Part shown: positions 1-12,122 of the stretch, one piece after another
Layout: every line of letters starts with the position of its first letter
Position numbering within the stretch: the first letter of the stretch is position 1
Origin: Bacillus nitratireducens
GTDB lineage: Bacteria > Bacillota > Bacilli > Bacillales > Bacillaceae_G
DNA length: 48,279 bases
Direction of reading: 5' to 3'
NCBI RefSeq assembly: GCF_001884135.1
Contig: NZ_MAOC01000056.1
Span: 1 to 48,279 of the forward strand
Notes under the pieces: generated by a model
Told to the model about the DNA's origin: nothing
The model's database searches: none
What the model saw: only the letters and a program-made list of their open reading frames with translations
Program-made: the position numbers and the translations under genes

Positions 1-32
1 CTTGTCCCTGTGAGAGTAGGACGTCGCCAAGC
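1..32 (+). rRNA. rrf: 5S rRNA, 3' end only
   Basis: The first 32 bases match the 3' end of a Bacillus 5S rRNA (the CCTGTGAGAGTAGGACG segment, ending GCCAAGC) and are followed at once by a strong terminator. The rest of the 5S gene and its operon lie before the window. The exact 3' end is inferred from the family. Confidence 0.9.
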
Positions 33-36
33 AACT

Positions 37-68
37 AAAAACACAAGTCTTTTGACTTGTGTTTTTTT
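37..68 (+). terminator. rRNA operon terminator
   Basis: Inverted repeat with arms AAACACAAGTC (39-49) and GACTTGTGTTT (54-64), a TTTT loop and a T-run. It lies 5-8 bases after the 5S end and closes the upstream rrn operon. Confidence 0.9.
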
Positions 69-223
69 GTATTGTTAAACAGTGCATAAAAGAAGTAATG
101 ATAATACAAACACGTTGCCCAAGAGTAAATCATATTATATAAGAGATGGATGTATATTTTTCTGTAAATTGTTAAGAAATAGAGGTATCAAATATGTTTA
201 TTTAAATACAGGGAGGGAAGGTT

Positions 224-403
224 ATGAAATTACAAAGTGAAATTTGCATTGTTTGTGAGACAGAAAGAGAAGAAGGTATATATGTTTATAATAATTTGAT
301 ATGTCATGAATGTGAAAAAGATATGGTGAATACTGAGACAGATGATCCAAAATATATACATTATTTAAAACAACTTCGAAAGTTAGAGGTATCATATTTA
401 TAA
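224..403 (+). CDS. csfB: Gin, anti-sigma-G factor (CsfB)
   Basis: A 59-residue protein with two CxxC pairs, C8/C11 and C27/C30, the zinc-binding layout of Gin. In B. subtilis Gin is made under sigma-F control and inhibits sigma-G (and sigma-E) to keep forespore and mother-cell programmes in order. The start is ATG 224, behind the strong Shine-Dalgarno GGGAGGGAAGG at 211. It sits directly downstream of an rrn operon, as in B. subtilis, and is monocistronic, with its own terminator starting at the stop codon. I could not find a convincing sigma-F promoter in the 150 bases before it. Confidence 0.88.
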   Translation: MKLQSEICIVCETEREEGIYVYNNLICHECEKDMVNTETDDPKYIHYLKQLRKLEVSYL

Positions 404-430
404 ATAGGCATCTGCCTATTATTTTTTTTG
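403..430 (+). terminator. csfB terminator
   Basis: Arms AATAGGCA (403-410) and TGCCTATT (413-420) with a 2-base loop, followed by ATTTTTTTT. The first arm uses the last base of the csfB stop codon. Confidence 0.85.
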
Positions 431-442
431 TCTTAATATCTG

Positions 443-448
443 TATAAT
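443..448 (+). promoter_or_regulatory. Putative -10 element for the yaaO-tmk operon
   Basis: A perfect TATAAT directly after the csfB terminator; no clear -35 at 16-18 bp. A transcript starting near 455 would leave almost no leader for an ATG at 458, which favours ATG 482 as the yaaO start. Confidence 0.45.
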
Positions 449-481
449 AGATACAGAATGAATAGTAAGGAAGAGATAGAT

Positions 482-1903
482 ATGAATCAAAAGCGTATGC
501 CTTTATATGAGGCGTTAATAGAGTTTAAAGAAAGAGAACCACTGTCCTTTCATGTTCCAGGTCATAAGAATGGTGTAAACTTCCCTCAGGAAGCTACAGG
601 AGGGTTTAAGGACATATTATCGATAGATGTAACGGAGTTAACAGGATTAGATGATTTACATAGTCCGTTTGAATGTATAGATGAAGCACAGCGATTATTA
701 GCTGAAGTATATGGTGTGCAAAAAAGTTATTTTTTAATTAATGGTTCAACAGTTGGAAATTTAGCGATGATTTTGTCTTGCTGCGGCGAACATGATATTG
801 TCCTCGTGCAAAGAAATTGTCATAAATCAATTATTAATGCTTTGAAATTAGCAGGGGCTAATCCGGTCTTTTTAAATCCATGGATTGATGAAGTACATAA
901 CGTACCAGTAGGTGTTCATGATGAAGCTATCAAGGAGGCAATTACAAAGTATCCGAATGCTAAAGCACTTATTTTAACACATCCTAATTACTATGGTATG
1001 GGGATTGATTTAGAGGCAAGTATTGCTTACGCACATGAACATAAAATTCCTGTTCTAGTAGATGAAGCACATGGGGCACATTTTTGTATAGGGGATCCAT
1101 TCCCAAAGTCAGCATTAGCTTATGGTGCGGATATTGTGGTTCATTCCGCACATAAAACATTACCTGCAATGACAATGGGATCTTATTTACATATAAATAG
1201 CCGTTTGGTGAGTAAAGAAAAAGTGTCTTCCTATTTAAGTATGCTACAATCTAGTAGCCCATCGTATCCAATTATGGCATCCCTTGATATAGCCCGTTTT
1301 GCAATAGCGGTTATAAAGGAAAAAGGTCATGATGATATTGTTGAGTTTTTACGCCGATTTAAAGAAGAATTGCGATCAATCCCACAAATAGCTATTTTAC
1401 AATATCCGTTGCAAGATGAATTAAAGGTTACGGTGCAAACTCGCTGTCAGTTATCGGGGTATGAATTACAGTCTGTATTTGAAAAGGTCGGTATATATAC
1501 GGAAATGGCAGATCCACATAACGTCCTATTTATATTACCGTTACAAGTAAATGAGGGGTATATGAAAGCTATAGAGATAATTCGAGTAGCTTTGCAGCAA
1601 TATAAGGTAAAAGACAAGACAGCATCAATTCGTTATACTTATAAAGGGGAGATTTCCCCTTTACCGTATACGTATAAACAATTAGAGGGATACGAAACGA
1701 AGTTAGTATCTATAGAAGAAGCCGTTGGTATGATAGCTGCAGAAATGGTGATTCCGTATCCACCTGGAATTCCATTGATCATGTATGGAGAGAGAATTAC
1801 TCAAGAACATACAAAGCAAATTACTCATTTAGAGAAAACAGGGGCTCGTTTTCAAGGTAGTACGAAATATATGAGCGTGTATGATATAGAAAGTAGGTTT
1901 TAG
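482..1903 (+). CDS. yaaO: PLP-dependent Orn/Lys/Arg decarboxylase family protein (YaaO type)
   Basis: Group III (aspartate aminotransferase-fold) basic amino-acid decarboxylase of 473 residues. The sequence shows the FHVPGHKNG motif near the N-terminus, the DEAHGAH segment and the signature [11 protein letters not shown], whose lysine (about residue 225) should bind pyridoxal phosphate; a C-terminal Orn/Lys/Arg decarboxylase domain follows. Substrate cannot be told from sequence; arginine or lysine decarboxylation is most likely. An ATG at 458 is in frame, but 482 is preferred because AAGGAAGA at 468-475 is correctly spaced for it. The stop codon lies 1 base before tmk, so the two are cotranscribed. 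The xpaC and yaaN genes that precede it in B. subtilis are absent. Confidence 0.85.
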   Translation: MNQKRMPLYEALIEFKEREPLSFHVPGHKNGVNFPQEATGGFKDILSIDVTELTGLDDLHSPFECIDEAQRLLAEVYGVQKSYFLINGSTVGNLAMILSCCGEHDIVLVQRNCHKSIINALKLAGANPVFLNPWIDEVHNVPVGVHDEAIKEAITKYPNAKALILTHPNYYGMGIDLEASIAYAHEHKIPVLVDEAHGAHFCIGDPFPKSALAYGADIVVHSAHKTLPAMTMGSYLHINSRLVSKEKVSSYLSMLQSSSPSYPIMASLDIARFAIAVIKEKGHDDIVEFLRRFKEELRSIPQIAILQYPLQDELKVTVQTRCQLSGYELQSVFEKVGIYTEMADPHNVLFILPLQVNEGYMKAIEIIRVALQQYKVKDKTASIRYTYKGEISPLPYTYKQLEGYETKLVSIEEAVGMIAAEMVIPYPPGIPLIMYGERITQEHTKQITHLEKTGARFQGSTKYMSVYDIESRF

Positions 1904-1904
1904 G

Positions 1905-2531
1905 ATGAAGGGATTATTTGTAACAATCGAAGGGCCAGAAGGTTCGGGTAAAACAACATTAATTAAAAGTTTATTACCATATTTTGAGCAAAAGGAACAA
2001 AAGGTAATGGCGACCAGGGAACCGGGTGGTATTGCAATTTCTGAAGATATTAGAACAATTTTACATAAACAAGAATATACGATGATGGAAGCACGTACAG
2101 AGGCGCTTCTGTATGCTGCTGCACGTAGACAACATTTAGTGGAAAAAGTTATGCCAGCACTTGAGGAAAACTATCTTGTACTATGTGATCGTTTTATAGA
2201 TAGCTCTTTAGCGTATCAAGGATATGCAAGAGGCTTAGGTATGGATAAAGTATTTGAAATTAATCGTTTTGCAACGGAAGATTGTATGCCTAGTTTAACA
2301 ATTTATTTAGACATTGAGCCAGAGGTTGGATTAGCACGAATTGAAAAGGATGCAGGACGCGAAGTAAATCGACTAGATATGGAAGACATCGCTTTCCATA
2401 AACGCGTGCGTGAAGGGTATTTACAAGTTGTAGAGCGCTTCTCTGATCGTATTGTAGTAGTAGATGCTGATCAACCAATGGAAAAACTTATAGAAGAAGT
2501 TATTCAGATTGTAGAAGATAAATTGTTATAA
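1905..2531 (+). CDS. tmk: Thymidylate kinase
   Basis: Phosphorylates dTMP to dTDP with ATP, an essential step in dTTP supply. The 208-residue protein carries the P-loop GPEGSGKT at residues 10-17, the DRF motif at 95-97 followed by SSLAYQG, and the usual family length. ATG 1905 starts one base after the yaaO stop, so translation is probably coupled. In B. subtilis yaaQ (c-di-AMP receptor DarA) and yaaR lie between tmk and holB; here only 35 bases separate the stop from holB. The pairing with holB keeps nucleotide supply next to replication. Confidence 0.96.
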   Translation: MKGLFVTIEGPEGSGKTTLIKSLLPYFEQKEQKVMATREPGGIAISEDIRTILHKQEYTMMEARTEALLYAAARRQHLVEKVMPALEENYLVLCDRFIDSSLAYQGYARGLGMDKVFEINRFATEDCMPSLTIYLDIEPEVGLARIEKDAGREVNRLDMEDIAFHKRVREGYLQVVERFSDRIVVVDADQPMEKLIEEVIQIVEDKLL

Positions 2532-2566
2532 TAGAAGGAAAGAATGAAATAAGTGAGGTATGCATT

Positions 2567-3550
2567 ATGATAAAGACGTGGGAGCAGCTTTCTGCTATAC
2601 AGCCCATCGGTGTCAAAATGTTGATGAATAGCATTGCAAAAGAGCGTATATCCCACGCTTACTTGTTAGAGGGGGGGAAAGGGACTGGGAAGTTCGCAAC
2701 AGCAATTCAAATGGCAAAAAGTTTTCTCTGCTTACAAAGAAATGGTGTAGAGCCTTGTCATGTATGTACGAATTGTCGCCGAATTGATTCAGGTAACCAC
2801 CCAAACTTACATATTGTAAAACCCGATGGATTATCTATTAAAAAACAGCAAATCCAAGATTTACAAGAAGAGTTTTCAAAAACAGGATTAGAAGCAAATA
2901 AAAAAGTATATATTATTGAGCATGCAGATCGTATGACAGCAAATGCAGCGAATACACTCTTAAAGTTTTTAGAAGAACCAAGTAGTGATACAACAGCCAT
3001 TTTACTTACTGAACAAAGTCATCAGATTTTAAATACAATCTTATCTCGTTGTCAAGTTGTTACATTTAGGCCGTTACCTACAGAATCCTTAATTAAGAGA
3101 TTAGAGGAAGAAGGTATTACAGTTTCTTTATCTACACTGGCTGCACAGCTTACAAATAGTTTTGAAGAAGCTTTATTAATGTGTAATGATGAATGGTTTG
3201 CACAAGCGAGAGCTTTAGTGATAAAATTATGTGAAGCGCTCGAAAAAGATAAGGCCTCTATTTTTTTTGTACAAGAAAAATGGGGGAAGCACTTTGGAGA
3301 GAAAGAACAATTACAGCAAGGCTTAGATATGTTGCTCCTTATTTATAAGGATTTATTATATGTTCAACTTGGAGAAGAAGATCGTCTTGTTTTTCATGAG
3401 CAGAAAGAGATGTTTGAATCCTTTTCTTATGCTCAGAAGCGCATTGTATCAGCTCTCTTTCATATATTAGAGGCAAAAAATAGAATCAACGCTAATGTAA
3501 ATGCGCAGCTTGTGTTCGAACAGTTAGTGTTGCGGTTGCAGGAGGGATGA
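2567..3550 (+). CDS. holB: DNA polymerase III delta' subunit
   Basis: Clamp-loader subunit that, with delta and tau/gamma, loads the sliding clamp on primed DNA. The 327-residue protein has an N-terminal AAA+ domain with a P-loop GGKGTGK at 36-42, zinc-site cysteines C55, C64, C67 and C70, and the sensor-1 SRC motif (LSRCQVV), followed by a helical C-terminal region. ATG 2567 has GTGAGG upstream. The end overlaps the upstream extension of the next reading frame, with the ricT Shine-Dalgarno inside the last holB codons, indicating coupled translation in the tmk-holB-ricT-yabA cluster. Confidence 0.94.
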   Translation: MIKTWEQLSAIQPIGVKMLMNSIAKERISHAYLLEGGKGTGKFATAIQMAKSFLCLQRNGVEPCHVCTNCRRIDSGNHPNLHIVKPDGLSIKKQQIQDLQEEFSKTGLEANKKVYIIEHADRMTANAANTLLKFLEEPSSDTTAILLTEQSHQILNTILSRCQVVTFRPLPTESLIKRLEEEGITVSLSTLAAQLTNSFEEALLMCNDEWFAQARALVIKLCEALEKDKASIFFVQEKWGKHFGEKEQLQQGLDMLLLIYKDLLYVQLGEEDRLVFHEQKEMFESFSYAQKRIVSALFHILEAKNRINANVNAQLVFEQLVLRLQEG

Positions 3551-3555
3551 CCGTT

Positions 3556-4748
<1,193 letters not shown>

Positions 4749-4749
4749 G

Positions 4750-4786
4750 ATTACCTTTCCAATATAATTGGAAAGGTAATTTTTTA
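4750..4786 (+). terminator. yabA terminator
   Basis: A 13-bp perfect stem ATTACCTTTCCAA (4750-4762) and TTGGAAAGGTAAT (4768-4780), loop TATAA, then a T-run. Confidence 0.92.
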
Positions 4787-4868
4787 TACATGAGAGTAGA
4801 ATGAAATTTATTTTTACATTAATAGAGGATGAAATAGGGTAGGTTAAGTGTAAGAAAGGGAGCAATAT

Positions 4869-5609
4869 ATGAATTTATATGAAGATGAGCGTTTAGATTA
4901 CTTATTAGCACAAGATATGAAGATTGTACAAAGCCCATCAGTATTTAATTTCTCTTTAGATGCTGTGTTACTTGCAGATTTTGCTTGGGTACCAATTCAA
5001 AAAGGTAATTTACTTGATTTGTGTACGGGGAATGCGGTTGTACCTCTTTTATTGAGTACAAGGACAAAAGGGACAATTACAGGTGTAGAGATTCAAGAGC
5101 GCTTATATGATATGGGAATAAGAAGCGTTCAATACAATAATTTAGAAGAAAGAATTCATTTAATCCATGGAGATTTGAAAGATATGCCGGAGAAACTTGG
5201 GCGCCATCAATATGATGTTGTAACGTGTAATCCTCCTTATTTTCAAACACCGCAAACTTCTGAGAAAAACATGAATGAACATTTAGCGATAGCTCGTCAC
5301 GAAATTATGTGTACATTAGAAGATGTTGTATATGCAAGTAGCCAGTTGGTAAAACAGGGTGGGAAAGTTGCATTTGTACATCGTCCAGGTCGTTTTCTCG
5401 ATATCGTTACATTGATGCGTAAATACAAAATTGAACCGAAACGTGTGCGATTTGTTTATCCTAAGGCTGGTAAAGAAGCGAATACATTGTTAATTGAAGG
5501 AATTAAGGATGGAAATGCAGATTTAAAAATTTTGCCACCTCTTTTTGTATATGAAGAGAATAACGAATATACAGAGGAGATTCGTTCAATTTTATATGGA
5601 GACGAATAA
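4869..5609 (+). CDS. yabB: tRNA1(Val) (adenine37-N6)-methyltransferase-like protein YabB
   Basis: Class I SAM-dependent methyltransferase of 246 residues. The SAM-binding motif [16 protein letters not shown] lies near residue 47, and the adenine-N6 catalytic motif NPPY is in [12 protein letters not shown]. The family (TrmN6/YabB) methylates N6 of an adenine, A37 of tRNA1(Val) in E. coli; the exact target here is inferred. ATG 4869 has AAAGGGAG at 4855. The 3' end overlaps yazA by 14 bases, and yazA overlaps rsmI, so yabB-yazA-rsmI form a tight RNA-modification operon. Confidence 0.88.
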   Translation: MNLYEDERLDYLLAQDMKIVQSPSVFNFSLDAVLLADFAWVPIQKGNLLDLCTGNAVVPLLLSTRTKGTITGVEIQERLYDMGIRSVQYNNLEERIHLIHGDLKDMPEKLGRHQYDVVTCNPPYFQTPQTSEKNMNEHLAIARHEIMCTLEDVVYASSQLVKQGGKVAFVHRPGRFLDIVTLMRKYKIEPKRVRFVYPKAGKEANTLLIEGIKDGNADLKILPPLFVYEENNEYTEEIRSILYGDE

Positions 5610-5886
5610 GCATTGTTTTTATGTGGTGGAGTGTTCTGATGGAAGTTATTATGCTGGATATACAAATCATATAGAAAAGCGGATTCAGACTCATAATAAT
5701 GGAAAAGGTGCTAGATATACACGTGCTAGACTTCCGGTTGTTTTAAAATATGTAGAGGATCATGAGGATAAACGAACGGCTATGCAAGCTGAATATCATT
5801 TTAAGCAGTTAACGAGGAAACAAAAAGAAGAATACATGCAAAAAGGAGAACGCTATGTGGCAGCAAAAAAGCTTTCAGCAAAATGA
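5596..5886 (+). CDS. yazA: GIY-YIG domain protein YazA
   Basis: A 96-residue UPF0213 protein, a minimal stand-alone GIY-YIG nuclease domain. The motif appears as [16 protein letters not shown], with [16 protein letters not shown] following, typical of this subgroup and of the SLX1/UvrC-like fold. Molecular function is unknown in Bacillus. I start it at ATG 5596 inside the end of yabB; an in-frame ATG at 5545 would add 17 unconserved residues. The Shine-Dalgarno GAGGAGA at 5574-5580 is rather far (15 bases), so translation may be coupled to yabB termination. It overlaps the rsmI start by 32 bases. Confidence 0.85.
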   Translation: METNKHCFYVVECSDGSYYAGYTNHIEKRIQTHNNGKGARYTRARLPVVLKYVEDHEDKRTAMQAEYHFKQLTRKQKEEYMQKGERYVAAKKLSAK

Positions 5887-6730
5887 AAAGGGAGTTTTAT
5901 ATTTAGTACCAACTCCAATCGGAAATTTAGAGGATATGACATTTCGTGCAATCCGAATTTTAAAAGAGGCAGATATTATTGCTGCTGAAGATACAAGACA
6001 AACGAAGAAGCTTTGTAATTATTTTGAAATTGAAACACCAGTTATGAGTTATCACGAGCATAACAAAGAAGTAAGTGGACGAAAAATTTTGGGTAAGTTA
6101 GAAGATGGTAAGACTGTAGCCATTGTGAGCGATGCGGGTATGCCGTGTATTTCTGACCCTGGTTACGATATTGTTGTAGAAGCTGTAGCGGAACAATATC
6201 ATGTTATTCCGCTTCCTGGAGCAAATGCGGCTCTTACAGCATTAATTGCATCAGGACTTGAAACAAAGCAGTTTTATTTCTATGGATTTTTGCAAAGAAA
6301 TAAAAAGGAAAGAAGAATGGAATTAGAGAAGATTCGTTACGTACAAACTACAATGATGTTTTATGAAGCACCTCATCGTCTAGATGATACTTTAATCTCA
6401 ATGCAAGAAGTTTTAGGGAATAGGGAAATCGTATTATGTCGCGAGCTAACGAAAAAATTTGAAGAATTTATTCGTGGAACAATTGAGGAAGCGATTGAGT
6501 GGACGAAGCAAAATGAAGTCCGTGGTGAGTTTTGTATTTTAGTAGCTGGTTCAACGGAAGAACCTGCTCCGGAAGAACAATGGTGGGAATCTGTTTCAGT
6601 ATATGATCATATTGAACATTATATAAATGAAAAAGGCATGAATTCAAAAGAAGCGATTAAAACAGTCGCTAAAGATCGAGATTTGTCGAAAAGGGATGTA
6701 TATCAAATCTATCATGTCGATAAAAAATAA
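5855..6730 (+). CDS. rsmI: 16S rRNA 2'-O-ribose C1402 methyltransferase
   Basis: Tetrapyrrole-methylase-fold SAM enzyme of 291 residues, methylating the 2'-OH of C1402 in the 16S decoding centre. The N-terminal VPTPIGNLEDMT and AAEDTRQTKKL motifs and the VSDAGMPCISDPG segment are diagnostic. The start ATG 5855 has AAAGGAGA upstream, inside yazA. The stop codon lies within the stem of a terminator shared with the convergent abrB gene. Confidence 0.95.
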   Translation: MWQQKSFQQNEKGVLYLVPTPIGNLEDMTFRAIRILKEADIIAAEDTRQTKKLCNYFEIETPVMSYHEHNKEVSGRKILGKLEDGKTVAIVSDAGMPCISDPGYDIVVEAVAEQYHVIPLPGANAALTALIASGLETKQFYFYGFLQRNKKERRMELEKIRYVQTTMMFYEAPHRLDDTLISMQEVLGNREIVLCRELTKKFEEFIRGTIEEAIEWTKQNEVRGEFCILVAGSTEEPAPEEQWWESVSVYDHIEHYINEKGMNSKEAIKTVAKDRDLSKRDVYQIYHVDKK

Positions 6731-6755
6731 GCTTCTCATAATTGAGAAGCTTATT
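6726..6755. terminator. Bidirectional terminator between rsmI and abrB
   Basis: A perfect 13-bp inverted repeat, AATAAGCTTCTCA (6726-6738) and TGAGAAGCTTATT (6743-6755), loop TAAT. The rsmI stop (6728-6730) and the complement of the abrB stop (6751-6753) both lie in the stem. The A-run before it serves as a T-run for abrB; on the plus strand a TTATTTTG tract follows. Confidence 0.92.
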
Positions 6756-7035
6756 TTGCTGTTTCGATATAATCTTGAAGTTCGTTTAAAACTTGCTCAG
6801 CGCCTTCTTTGCTTAAGATAATTTTACCTTCAGCTAAAGATAGGTTACCATCAGATACTTCGCCAGTTACTTGGCAAGTCATGTTTGGTTTATATTTTTT
6901 TAAGATGATTTTCTCGTCATCAACGTAGATTTCAAGAGCATCCTTTTCTGCAATACCTAAAGTACGGCGTAATTCGATTGGAATTACCACACGACCTAAT
7001 TCATCAACTTTACGAACGATACCAGTAGATTTCAT
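6751..7035 (-). CDS. abrB: Transition-state regulator AbrB
   Basis: A 94-residue DNA-binding protein that represses stationary-phase, biofilm and sporulation genes during growth; in B. anthracis and B. cereus it also affects virulence genes. The N-terminal swapped-hairpin domain reads MKSTGIVRKVDELGRVVIPIELRRTLGI, and a C-terminal multimerisation region follows. The Shine-Dalgarno (AGGAGG on the minus strand) lies just upstream. It is the only gene on the reverse strand here. Its promoter carries two tandem Spo0A boxes, implying repression by phosphorylated Spo0A. It shares its N-terminal fold with SpoVT at 24048. Confidence 0.97.
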   Translation of the reverse strand: MKSTGIVRKVDELGRVVIPIELRRTLGIAEKDALEIYVDDEKIILKKYKPNMTCQVTGEVSDGNLSLAEGKIILSKEGAEQVLNELQDYIETAK

Positions 7036-7087
7036 AATTCTTTTCCTCCTAAATAAATAGTTTATAAGTTACGAGTCTATTTTTTGA

Positions 7088-7106
7088 TTCGTCATTTTTC
7101 GACAAA
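7088..7106 (-). promoter_or_regulatory. Tandem Spo0A boxes of abrB
   Basis: On the minus strand TTTGTCGAA (7098-7106), an exact match to the 0A box, is followed 10 bp on by TGACGAA (7088-7094), matching TGNCGAA. Both lie downstream of the predicted start site (about 7115), as in B. subtilis abrB, where Spo0A represses from this position. Confidence 0.88.
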
Positions 7107-7121
7107 ATACCCTATGGACAT

Positions 7122-7150
7122 ATGATACCAATCATTTACATTTCCGTCAA
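7122..7150 (-). promoter_or_regulatory. Sigma-A promoter of abrB
   Basis: On the minus strand, -35 TTGACG (7145-7150), a 17-bp spacer and -10 TATCAT (7122-7127). The predicted start near 7115 places the Spo0A boxes at about +9 to +27. Confidence 0.8.
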
Positions 7151-7368
7151 TTCTTAAATTCTATATTTTTTAAAAAGATTTATAGATTTCTTACTTCTTA
7201 TATATAATAGAATGTGGGTAATTACTATAATTATTTCATTTTATTTTCTGAAAAATATATATATTTAAGGGAAGGGTTGTATAATTTTTAAAAATATGAG
7301 TAATAGATGATAAAGATATCGAGCATTAACTCGTTTTTATATGTGAGTTTTTGATATACTGTTTATAA

Positions 7369-9384
<2,016 letters not shown>

Positions 9385-9394
9385 TTGAGACAAG

Positions 9395-9438
9395 AAAAGA
9401 GATGTTTCACGTGTAACATGTGTGAAGCATCTTTTTTC
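9395..9438 (+). terminator. metS terminator
   Basis: Stem AGATGTTTCAC (9400-9410) with GTGAAGCATCT (9422-9432), one T-G wobble, an 11-base loop and a T-run. The parS site fills the 5' arm and loop. Confidence 0.85.
9403..9418 (-). promoter_or_regulatory. parS: parS chromosome-partitioning site (Spo0J/ParB binding)
   Basis: The plus strand reads TGTTTCACGTGTAACA; its reverse complement TGTTACACGTGAAACA fits the Bacillus parS consensus TGTTNCACGTGAAACA exactly, with N = A. As I recall, B. subtilis also has an origin-proximal parS at metS, so position and sequence agree. ParB loaded here would spread over neighbouring genes and recruit SMC condensin. Confidence 0.9.
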
Positions 9439-9456
9439 TTTTTAAATTCCCTTTTT

Positions 9457-9485
9457 TTGCATTAAAATTGTAGTATTGTTATCGT
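9457..9485 (+). promoter_or_regulatory. Possible tatD promoter
   Basis: TTGCAT (9457-9462), a 17-bp spacer and TATCGT (9480-9485), just downstream of the metS terminator. The -10 is weak. Confidence 0.35.
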
Positions 9486-9552
9486 TAAGTTAGAAAAGGC
9501 TTAATTTTTTTCTAGGATAGAATTGATTTCAATATAAAAGGAGTTATGTATT

Positions 9553-10320
9553 ATGTTGTTTGATACACATTCACATTTAAATGCAGAGCAGTTTGAAGAA
9601 GATTTACAAGAAGTTATTGCAAGGATGAAAGAAGCGGGAGTTACATATACAGTTGTTGTTGGATTCGATGAAGTAACAATAAAAAAAGCGATTGAACTAG
9701 CTGAAGCCTATGATTTTATTTACGCTGCGGTTGGATGGCATCCCGTTGATGCAATCGACATGACAGAAGAACATTTAGCTTGGTTAGAAGAACTTGCTTC
9801 TCATCCTAAAGTAGTTGCACTTGGAGAAATGGGCCTAGATTATCACTGGGATAAGTCTCCAAAAGAAATACAGAAGGAAGTATTCCGTAAACAAATTGCA
9901 TTAGCCAAAAAGGTGAATTTGCCGATTATTATACATAACCGCGATGCAACGCAAGATATTGTTGATATTCTGGAGGAAGAGAATGCAGCTGAAGTGGGAG
10001 GCATTATGCATTGTTTTAGCGGTAGTGTAGAAGTAGCACAGCGATGTGTCGATATGAACTTTTTAATTTCATTAGGTGGGCCTGTTACATTTAAAAATGC
10101 GAAGAAACCGAAAGAAGTTGCTATGGAGATTCCATTAGAAAAATTATTGATAGAGACAGATTGTCCATATTTAACACCACATCCATTTCGAGGGAAACGA
10201 AATGAACCTAGTTATGTAAAACTAGTAGCAGAAGAAATTGCGAATTTAAAAGGAATTTCTTATGACGAGGTAGCACAAATAACAACAAAGAATGCAAAAG
10301 CTTTATTTGGTGTCGAATAA
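9553..10320 (+). CDS. tatD: TatD family metal-dependent deoxyribonuclease
   Basis: A 255-residue TIM-barrel hydrolase of the TatD/YabD family, metal-dependent 3' exonuclease-like enzymes. Metal ligands are visible in DTHSHLN at the N-terminus, LGEMGLDYHW, IIIHNRDA, IMHCFSG and ETDCPYLTPHP. The substrate in the cell is not certain; DNA repair or RNA/DNA 3'-end trimming is usual for relatives. ATG 9553 follows AAAAGGAG at 9536. A rho-independent terminator follows, and the yabE gene found next in B. subtilis is missing. Confidence 0.93.
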   Translation: MLFDTHSHLNAEQFEEDLQEVIARMKEAGVTYTVVVGFDEVTIKKAIELAEAYDFIYAAVGWHPVDAIDMTEEHLAWLEELASHPKVVALGEMGLDYHWDKSPKEIQKEVFRKQIALAKKVNLPIIIHNRDATQDIVDILEEENAAEVGGIMHCFSGSVEVAQRCVDMNFLISLGGPVTFKNAKKPKEVAMEIPLEKLLIETDCPYLTPHPFRGKRNEPSYVKLVAEEIANLKGISYDEVAQITTKNAKALFGVE

Positions 10321-10351
10321 AAAGAGTGGGGGAGTCCCATTCTTTTTTTAT
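10321..10351 (+). terminator. tatD terminator
   Basis: Arms AAAGAGTGGG (10321-10330) and CCCATTCTTT (10336-10345), one G-T wobble, loop GGAGT, then a T-run. Confidence 0.85.
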
Positions 10352-10579
10352 TTTTTAGAAGAGAGACAGTAGAAATGCTAAGAGTCCATTATTTACTTAT
10401 AACATAAGTGTAGAAATATTGCGGATAAATTAGGATGGAGATAGAAGTGTTACAATAAGAATAGTGAACAAAGATTTTTCTCTTCTACTTTTTAAAATGT
10501 ACGATTAGGAAAATAATAATGGAAAAGTCGTCATTTTTTTGTTTTACTAAGTAGAGACGAAACGAGTGTGGAGGCAAGC

Positions 10580-12012
<1,433 letters not shown>

Positions 12013-12020
12013 GAATATGA

Positions 12021-12053
12021 AAGGGACAGTTCAACTTGAGCTGTCCCTTTTGT
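12021..12053 (+). terminator. rsmA terminator
   Basis: Arms AAGGGACAG (12021-12029) and CTGTCCCTT (12041-12049), then a short T-run. It ends right at the -35 of the yabG promoter. Confidence 0.85.
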
Positions 12054-12082
12054 CACCTTTCCTTTCCTAAATTCATACTTTA
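12054..12082 (+). promoter_or_regulatory. Sigma-K promoter of yabG
   Basis: -35 CACC (12054-12057), a 16-bp spacer and -10 CATACTTTA (12074-12082), fitting the sigma-K pattern AC and CATANNNTA. In B. subtilis yabG is a late mother-cell gene under sigma-K, which supports the call. Confidence 0.75.
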
Positions 12083-12122
12083 AAAGCAGGTAAGATGGCC
12101 TAACGAGTTTGGAGGTAGGAGA

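Noticed and set aside
33-223. Sigma-F promoter for csfB (TGCATA at 83-88 with AATACAA at 103-109)
   Set aside because: The spacer is 14 bp and no GGNNANANT -10 follows, so it does not fit sigma-F or sigma-G geometry.
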